Source: a virus
Reading direction: 5' to 3' (one strand)
IMG/VR virus record: IMGVR_UViG_3300042922_000614
Span: 1 to 35,235 of that record
Length of the DNA: 35,235 nt
Shown here: positions 30,255 through 35,235 of the stretch, in pieces
Numbering within the stretch: the first letter of the stretch is position 1
How the letters are laid out: each line of letters opens with the position of its first letter
Notes under the pieces: model-generated
Told to the model about the DNA's origin: nothing
What the model saw: the letters and a program-made list of their open reading frames with translations, nothing else
Databases searched by the model: none
Translations under genes and position numbers: made by a program

Positions 30255-30554
30255 TTATAAGTAATAGTAGTAAATAATACGAAACATTGAACCTCGTATT
30301 GGTCTTATCTTTAAAGAACTAATTTCTAGTTCTGAAGGTGGATTAAATGTACCGTCGAAAGATTTTATAGTTTTCCCATTTACTGAAAAACTATTATTAC
30401 TAACTGGATATAATTCCATCTTAATATTAGAAATATATCCTATATTAGCGTTCTCTTCCATTCTAATTACATCAACAATTTCTATATCTTCTGTAGCATC
30501 TATCTCATATGTATTCTCATAGAAACCAACCCTTAAATCTGAAGAACTGTTCAA
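30255..30554 (-). CDS. Hypothetical beta-rich head-region protein, 99 residues (TTG start)
   Basis: Begins at a TTG at 30554 with AGGAGG 7 nt upstream; the longer frame from 30578 would put the ribosome site inside the gene. The protein is beta-rich and acidic (GFYENTYEIDATEDIEIVDV), with a tyrosine-rich C-terminus (RIIYYYYL). It lies between the MuF-like and scaffold genes. It could be a minor head or decoration protein, but no family is recognised. Confidence 0.6.
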   Translation of the reverse strand: MNSSSDLRVGFYENTYEIDATEDIEIVDVIRMEENANIGYISNIKMELYPVSNNSFSVNGKTIKSFDGTFNPPSELEISSLKIRPIRGSMFRIIYYYYL

Positions 30555-30558
30555 ATTA

Positions 30559-30807
30559 TCACCTCCTAAACTCGTCACATTTTAAAATTATTTTACCGCT
30601 ATATAGCTTACAAAATTTTTTATTGTTACACTTATAGCACACATGACCGAATTTCTTTCTATTTGCTTCGGTGATAAAGTCATTTACTGGAACAATATCA
30701 AACTTAGACAAATACTCTTGTTTTTGTTTTGATGTTTCTGTTTCTTTCGTGACAATTTTAAAATCGTCCGAATCTTCTAAATATACCTTTTGCTGTACCT
30801 TTGCCAT
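30559..30807 (-). CDS. Small cysteine-motif protein in the head operon, 82 residues
   Basis: A lysine-rich N-terminal half is followed by a zinc-ribbon-like C-terminus: HVCYKCNNKKFCKLYSGKII and a final LKCDEF give four cysteines in a CxxC...C...C arrangement. GGAAGG precedes the ATG. Phages often encode such small proteins after the MuF gene, but no function is established here. Confidence 0.65.
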   Translation of the reverse strand: MAKVQQKVYLEDSDDFKIVTKETETSKQKQEYLSKFDIVPVNDFITEANRKKFGHVCYKCNNKKFCKLYSGKIILKCDEFRR

Positions 30808-30816
30808 AAAACCTTC

Positions 30817-31695
30817 CTATTCTAACTTAGATTTTTTCCAACTATTAACGTCTGTGTAATCAATTATACTCTTTGTGCCATCAGCATTTCTTACATTTTC
30901 AATCTTCTTTGTAGGCTTCCATCCTTCCACTATTGGAATAATGCAACATCTACAATTAGGATGAAAAGGTACGTCAGGATGATCATGTTTATCAAAATAT
31001 TGTCCATCAAGGTCAGCACAATCTTCACAAGTATTTTCTTCTAGTGTCGCATCCCATAGAACCTGACTTACTACACCGCTTTCTTGATAAACTTCATCTT
31101 GTGCAAACATTACAGACTTTGCAACCTCTGTGTTAATCAACCTTTTTGCTTCATAAGCTGAAGAACCGTATGTACTTTTGATATCTCTAGCTAATTTTTC
31201 AGGAGATGCACCTTGAATTAATGCTTTTTCAACATCAGAAATAACCCTTTTTGATAGTTTATTAGTATCTTTCCAAATACTTGTAGAAAAATCTCTTCCT
31301 CTAATCGGTCTTTCAATTGCTGCCTTAACCATTTCTGGACGTAATAAAGCAAAATTTGTTGTAGCTTTCACTCCTTTATCAATAAGAAAAGCTGATTGAT
31401 AATAAGTTTCTTGGTATACATCAGTTAAAATATCTCTTGTTATAGAGGTGTGTTTATCAGTTAATACATCAATACTGCCTTTCAATAGCTTTTCTATTTC
31501 GGTTAAAATAGTGTATCTTTGATAGTCTGATATATTTAATGCATCACCTACCATATTTTTCAGATAAATCTTACTGATCTTACCTAGAATATCATCTTGA
31601 TTACGTTTAAATAATTGAAGAATTTGGTATGTGTTTTTTATGCCGTATTTCTCCATTTCTTGTTTCATCTTTATCATTTCACTTTGTAAAGACAT
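30817..31695 (-). CDS. MuF-like minor head protein
   Basis: A 292-residue protein of the SPP1 gp7/MuF family, which enters the head with the portal and helps DNA ejection. The N-terminal 180 residues are helical. The C-terminal MuF core holds CEDCADLDGQYFDKHD, then PFHPNCRCCIIP, the family's hallmark cysteine/histidine motif (about 240-262). It follows the portal gene, as usual. Confidence 0.9.
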   Translation of the reverse strand: MSLQSEMIKMKQEMEKYGIKNTYQILQLFKRNQDDILGKISKIYLKNMVGDALNISDYQRYTILTEIEKLLKGSIDVLTDKHTSITRDILTDVYQETYYQSAFLIDKGVKATTNFALLRPEMVKAAIERPIRGRDFSTSIWKDTNKLSKRVISDVEKALIQGASPEKLARDIKSTYGSSAYEAKRLINTEVAKSVMFAQDEVYQESGVVSQVLWDATLEENTCEDCADLDGQYFDKHDHPDVPFHPNCRCCIIPIVEGWKPTKKIENVRNADGTKSIIDYTDVNSWKKSKLE

Positions 31696-31716
31696 AACCT
31701 ATCGTTACCCCCTTAC

Positions 31717-32967
31717 TTAAAAGTTATTGATTTTATCAAGGTCAATACTATCCATAGCTGATTTTTCCGCTTTGATTTTTTCAATCTCTTGTGCCGGATT
31801 TTCAACCCAAGGAAGCTGTTTCAAAGCTGTTTCAAGGCTTATCTTGTCTCCCAACTGGCTGATAGCTTGTACAATAGTAATGATATCAATAGGAATATTA
31901 GGAGTGAAGCTTATTCTAATATCTTTTATATCATATGTAAGATTTTTCAATGATAAATACTCAAATAATCGTTCAATTCTGTCATAAATTGTATCTGATA
32001 TAATGCTAAACATTGCCTTACATCTATTTTCAAGGAATATAATTCTACTTCTAATTGCTAATGCGCTGGTATTCGATTGTAATTTTTCATTACTATCAAT
32101 GTGATTACAATTTTCATACATAGAATTTCTTAAATTACCTATCATATTTTGTATATAAGCATCATTCATTTCTTTTAACAACCATGACACAGTAGAGTCC
32201 TTAGATGTTAAGTTCAAAATACCCTTCGATTTCAATGTTTCTGCTGCTGCATCATCTACTTCAGCACCAACTACAACTAAATAAGCATTACGATAATCAG
32301 CAATAACATTCACCTGATCTGATAAAATTTGTGAATATGCATCATTCAAACGCTTAATTTTATAGAAAATAGTTTGCTCTATATCCATCTTACAAACTGA
32401 TACAGGACAGCCTTTGAATATGTGTGTCTTAGTATCAAGTAAAGTATCATTTTTATATATCTCAATGCGACCATCATTATAATAAATATCTTTATATTGG
32501 CAATCATCATATCGGTTTTTATAAAAATGAATAAAGATTTGAGGAACATCGTCTGTATCAGTATAGACAATCGAATTTGTAGGATTTAAAATCCTTGCAC
32601 AATATCTTCCTTTATAATCGATATAACTCAATTCATAAGCTAAACCATATATTTCAAGTGTTTTCATCAGGCTTTGATTGTGATTATCTTTGAAATGAAA
32701 TAAGCTATTATCAATAGTGTTAATTACATCGTTATTGCCTGACATACTCGTATAGCTTATAGGATTTCCTAAAGTATATTGAATTTCTTCATCAATAAAT
32801 TTTTGAATGAAGTTATTAATTACTATATGGTTATTCCTATTTGCTTCACGTTTATATGTACTAACAATATCATGCTCTCCTGAATAGTAATCTTCCATTT
32901 TTAAATACATATTTAAGTCGGCAAAATAATCATCTATCATGCCTTGTATAATTGTTTTTTCGTCCAT
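31717..32967 (-). CDS. Portal protein (SPP1 gp6-like)
   Basis: A 416-residue protein that would form the dodecameric ring through which DNA enters and leaves the head. The N-terminal LKMEDYYSGEHDIVSTYKRE and IVINNFIQKFIDEEIQYTLG are typical of SPP1-type portals. The wing and stem region follow, and the C-terminal tail is acidic and helical. AAGGTG precedes the ATG. Order TerL-portal-MuF is conserved. Confidence 0.92.
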   Translation of the reverse strand: MDEKTIIQGMIDDYFADLNMYLKMEDYYSGEHDIVSTYKREANRNNHIVINNFIQKFIDEEIQYTLGNPISYTSMSGNNDVINTIDNSLFHFKDNHNQSLMKTLEIYGLAYELSYIDYKGRYCARILNPTNSIVYTDTDDVPQIFIHFYKNRYDDCQYKDIYYNDGRIEIYKNDTLLDTKTHIFKGCPVSVCKMDIEQTIFYKIKRLNDAYSQILSDQVNVIADYRNAYLVVVGAEVDDAAAETLKSKGILNLTSKDSTVSWLLKEMNDAYIQNMIGNLRNSMYENCNHIDSNEKLQSNTSALAIRSRIIFLENRCKAMFSIISDTIYDRIERLFEYLSLKNLTYDIKDIRISFTPNIPIDIITIVQAISQLGDKISLETALKQLPWVENPAQEIEKIKAEKSAMDSIDLDKINNF

Positions 32968-32984
32968 TATATTTCACCTTCTTT

Positions 32985-34661
32985 CTATAATCCTAAAAAG
33001 GATAAATCTAAAACTTTTAACTTAGGTACATTCTCAACCGTACTAATAGTTTCAACTGCTGAAGTTAAAACGTCAGGAGCATCATCATGTAAGGTATAAC
33101 TACACCCAGCAAAATCTTTTACTTGATCTATAAAATCTATATCTTCTTCATTAAAGATAATTTGTCCTAAATTTACAGAACCAACAATTGAAGAAATACG
33201 TGCATCCTTATTTTTGTTCTGCATTTTATTAATAAAAATAATCCCCCTTGATTTCAAGGAAGGATCATTGTTTATAATCTCATTCAGTTTAATAACATCA
33301 CTACCCATATAAGTATTCTTTTCAATATTTACATGAGTTATTTCTTCGTAATCTCTGATTAATTGAATAGTCTGTTTTATGTAATCATCAAACTTTAATT
33401 TATCTATAATGCCTTTTCTGACATAGCGGATATTATTATCAGCTTCAGACATAACACAAAATGCGGAGTAGTCGTTCTTCTCTGCTGTTCCAGTAGCCGG
33501 ATCAACTGACAATATAGTTTTCTTAAATGAACAATCGTCAATCTCTGCTTTTGACTTAGTAATAATGGTTTTAAATAGCTTTTCACCAATGTTATCAATA
33601 TCATTCTGAATTTCAATTTTAAAACTAACAGGATTTTGATAATACTTCAAAGCGAATGAAAGACAATCCCAGTATTCTTGCCATAATAAAGGATATTGCA
33701 TATCTTTTTCATGCTGATAATAAAACTCTTTTGCATCTTCAAGCGGAAATTCTCTTCCGCTATCCGTTAAGATTTTCTTGAATTCTAACCATAAGCCATT
33801 ATTAAATAATTCATCTACATTATCTACTAGTACACCAGCTTTTATCTTTGTTTTCCATATCGGACTTTTAGTTAATGTATGGTAGAAATCATTTTTCATT
33901 TGAACTGTACCAACCGCTACCATATGATAATTTCTTTCTTCAATGGCATTAGCTGCATCAGAGAAAAACCTATTTACAAACTTTTCTCTAGTCTGTTCAC
34001 TTGATAAAACTGTTTCATTCTGGTAATCATCCAGTATTAGAAGATTAATTCTATTACTGCCGTATCGAGTACCACGAAATGAACTGTTAGCGGATATACT
34101 ACGGATCATTGTCCTATTAGGTTTAGTATCAAGTTCCAATTCTTCACTGTTATTCTTTAAATTCTTATTGAATACTTCACCGAATGCTTGTCTAATATAT
34201 TCGTTATCCTTAATAATCAATTTGATCTCTGCAATAAACTGTTCTGCTGTATCTCCAATACTAGACGATATAACCGTATAGATTGAATAATTATATAGTG
34301 AACACCATATTGCTAAAGGAAGTGATATTGTGGAAGTCTTACCAAATCCACGAGATATAATATACTCTCTATGATCTCCATTAATATTTATAATTGAGTC
34401 TTGAACCTCTTCCCATATTTCCTTATGTGTTGGGGATAATTCCGCTTTGCCTATTCCTGTGTATAAATCTTGTAGAAAGTAATAGTTAAAGAATGAAAAT
34501 GAGATTTTACCCAACTGATAAGCTAAACCATATTGAGAGAATAATTTATCTTTATTTTTTCTAATTAGTTCCGTTGCTTTATCTTCTCCATAATATTTTA
34601 CTAGATACTTATAAAGTATCTTAAAATTATCAGGAGTATTTAAGTTTATATTTGTTATCAC
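32985..34661 (-). CDS. terL: Terminase large subunit
   Basis: A 558-residue packaging motor. The ATPase domain has SRGFGKTS as the Walker A motif (103-110) and LLILDDYQN as Walker B (207-215). The RNase H-like nuclease domain has the first metal-binding aspartate in ILSVDPATG (Asp388) and the late acidic motif DDAPD (527-531). It cuts concatemers and pumps DNA into the head. The start is a GTG at 34661, overlapping a nine-residue leader frame by four bases (GTGA). TerS lies 800 bp upstream beyond the resolvase, with a GC-rich gap between. Confidence 0.95.
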   Translation of the reverse strand: MITNINLNTPDNFKILYKYLVKYYGEDKATELIRKNKDKLFSQYGLAYQLGKISFSFFNYYFLQDLYTGIGKAELSPTHKEIWEEVQDSIININGDHREYIISRGFGKTSTISLPLAIWCSLYNYSIYTVISSSIGDTAEQFIAEIKLIIKDNEYIRQAFGEVFNKNLKNNSEELELDTKPNRTMIRSISANSSFRGTRYGSNRINLLILDDYQNETVLSSEQTREKFVNRFFSDAANAIEERNYHMVAVGTVQMKNDFYHTLTKSPIWKTKIKAGVLVDNVDELFNNGLWLEFKKILTDSGREFPLEDAKEFYYQHEKDMQYPLLWQEYWDCLSFALKYYQNPVSFKIEIQNDIDNIGEKLFKTIITKSKAEIDDCSFKKTILSVDPATGTAEKNDYSAFCVMSEADNNIRYVRKGIIDKLKFDDYIKQTIQLIRDYEEITHVNIEKNTYMGSDVIKLNEIINNDPSLKSRGIIFINKMQNKNKDARISSIVGSVNLGQIIFNEEDIDFIDQVKDFAGCSYTLHDDAPDVLTSAVETISTVENVPKLKVLDLSFLGL

Positions 34662-34687
34662 TTATCACCTACTTTATTTTGTGACAT
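34658..34687 (-). CDS. Nine-residue leader peptide coupled to terL
   Basis: ATG at 34687 has the strongest ribosome site of the neighbourhood (GGAGGGG, 6 nt away) and encodes MSQNKVGDK, then TGA. That TGA overlaps the GTG of terL as GTGA. The best reading is a micro-frame that feeds ribosomes to the terminase start; a chance frame cannot be excluded. Confidence 0.45.
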   Translation of the reverse strand: MSQNKVGDK

Positions 34688-34697
34688 TTTTTACCCC

Positions 34698-34727
34698 TCC
34701 AATAAGGTATCCAATAGGACTCCAATA
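34698..34727. repeat. Three direct repeats TATTGGA upstream of terL
   Basis: TATTGGA occurs three times on the minus strand at 11-12-bp spacing. Repeats with one helical turn between them often bind a protein, for example TerS or a regulator. Confidence 0.45.
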
Positions 34728-34799
34728 GCTATCTAATCAGTTTGGTTGTCTATAAGGCTATAACCCTAGTAAATAGGTATTTATATAGTTATATTCTAA

Positions 34800-35117
34800 T
34801 CCTTAAAAGCGTTTTCCCACCCACCTCCCTCTCCCTCCACCATCAAAGGGGGCGCGCGAAATTTCACATTATGCGTGCGTGAAAATCGAGTTTTAGCAGG
34901 TAAATTGATACCAGTATTATGTAAATCTGTATATGTTTGGGGCAAACTGAACCTAAGTTAACGCTAGTTCAATTAAACTCTCCTTCAGATTGAAGGTAAG
35001 TCAATTATGACGCACCTTGGAGTTTAAAAATTGGTGGAAAAATTTTATAGCTTACCTCCACCGCATTTTCCAGAAATCGAAAATAGAATGCTACCCCACC
35101 TTGAAATATCAAGCAAT
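34800..35117. other. Gene-free GC-rich region before terL; candidate packaging (cos) site
   Basis: Sequence unlike the rest: a pyrimidine-rich tract (34816-34839) whose other strand has four GGG runs (G-quadruplex pattern), then GGGGGCGCGCG (34848-34858) and GCGTGCGTG (34873-34881). Hairpins follow: CCTTCA/TGAAGG near 34982, within AAACTC/GAGTTT, and GGTGGA/TCCACC near 35034-35061. GC-rich overhang sites beside the terminase genes are typical of cos phages. No gene is visible in the gap. Confidence 0.5.
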
Positions 35118-35145
35118 AAAAAAGCACATCATATAAATGACATGC
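35118..35145 (-). terminator. Terminator of the resolvase gene (crosses the circle junction)
   Basis: On the minus strand GCATGTCAT pairs with ATGATGTGC (two G-U pairs) around 4 bases, followed by six T residues. The right arm is also present at 1-8 because of the overlap. Confidence 0.7.
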
Positions 35146-35235
35146 TAATTATTTTTATACATTCATTATTCTTTTTCTTTTTTCCCTCTGTAATGTTGAC
35201 TTACTTATCTTAGTCATTACTTCTACTTGCTTATA
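35138..35235. repeat. Terminal direct repeat, copy 2 (circular overlap)
   Basis: Identical to 1-98; includes the last 27 codons of the resolvase gene in truncated form. It should be removed when the circle is closed. Confidence 0.93.

Noticed and set aside
35031-35213. 60-codon plus-strand frame across the circle junction
   Set aside because: It runs antisense through the resolvase terminator and 3' end and has no ribosome site.

Overview
The window is one full turn of a circular, very AT-rich element of about 35.1 kb. Its last 98 bases (35138-35235) repeat its first 98 (1-98) exactly, so the unit length is about 35,137 bp. Low G+C, strong Shine-Dalgarno sites and Firmicute-type tail genes suggest a host in the Clostridia, perhaps a gut Lachnospiraceae; this is inference, because no host gene is present. 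It combines a complete siphophage head and tail set with a plasmid-type primase/replication protein, a ParA partition operon and a small serine resolvase. I see no integrase of the large kind. It is best read as a phage-plasmid: a temperate phage kept as an extrachromosomal circle.

Layout: almost everything is on the minus strand, so read from high to low coordinates. The head and tail-tube block runs from TerL (34661) through portal, MuF-like protein, scaffold, major capsid, connectors, major tail protein and two tail-assembly chaperones to the tape measure (23107). Next comes the partition block, with a ribbon-helix-helix (RHH) protein, ParA and a second RHH protein (22920-21247). Positions 19698-21246 hold no gene but contain terminators, repeats and two candidate structured RNAs. 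The only plus-strand gene is a repressor-like regulator (19071-19697), beside a solo TnpB (18867-17749). The replication block (17523-13897) contains a ParB-like/HNH protein and an archaeo-eukaryotic-type primase. A 1123-residue two-barrel RNA polymerase of the YonO/cellular-RdRP-like family follows (13561-10190). Then come Dit, Tal with a self-cleaving S74 chaperone, a small tail-accessory protein, a secreted Ig-like protein, a run of small unknown genes with a cold-shock protein, TerS (1108-710), the resolvase, and back to TerL across a GC-rich, possibly cos-containing gap. The structural genes are therefore split: replication and partition sit between the tape measure and Dit.

How it may work: the plus-strand repressor has a perfect 18-bp palindrome in its own promoter. 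Related half-sites overlap the -10 boxes of the resolvase promoter and of a candidate small RNA (16516-16597), suggesting one lysogeny circuit. The phage polymerase may serve late promoters; an identical bipartite motif, GGACAT-N16-ACTATAAAA, precedes both scaffold and capsid genes. Strong terminators after scaffold, capsid, major tail and tape-measure genes, and one inside a chaperone gene, would set protein ratios. The secreted Ig-like gene has its own promoter and terminator and carries the same domain as the small tail gene, so it may be a lysogenic-conversion or superinfection-exclusion factor. No endolysin or standard holin is recognisable.
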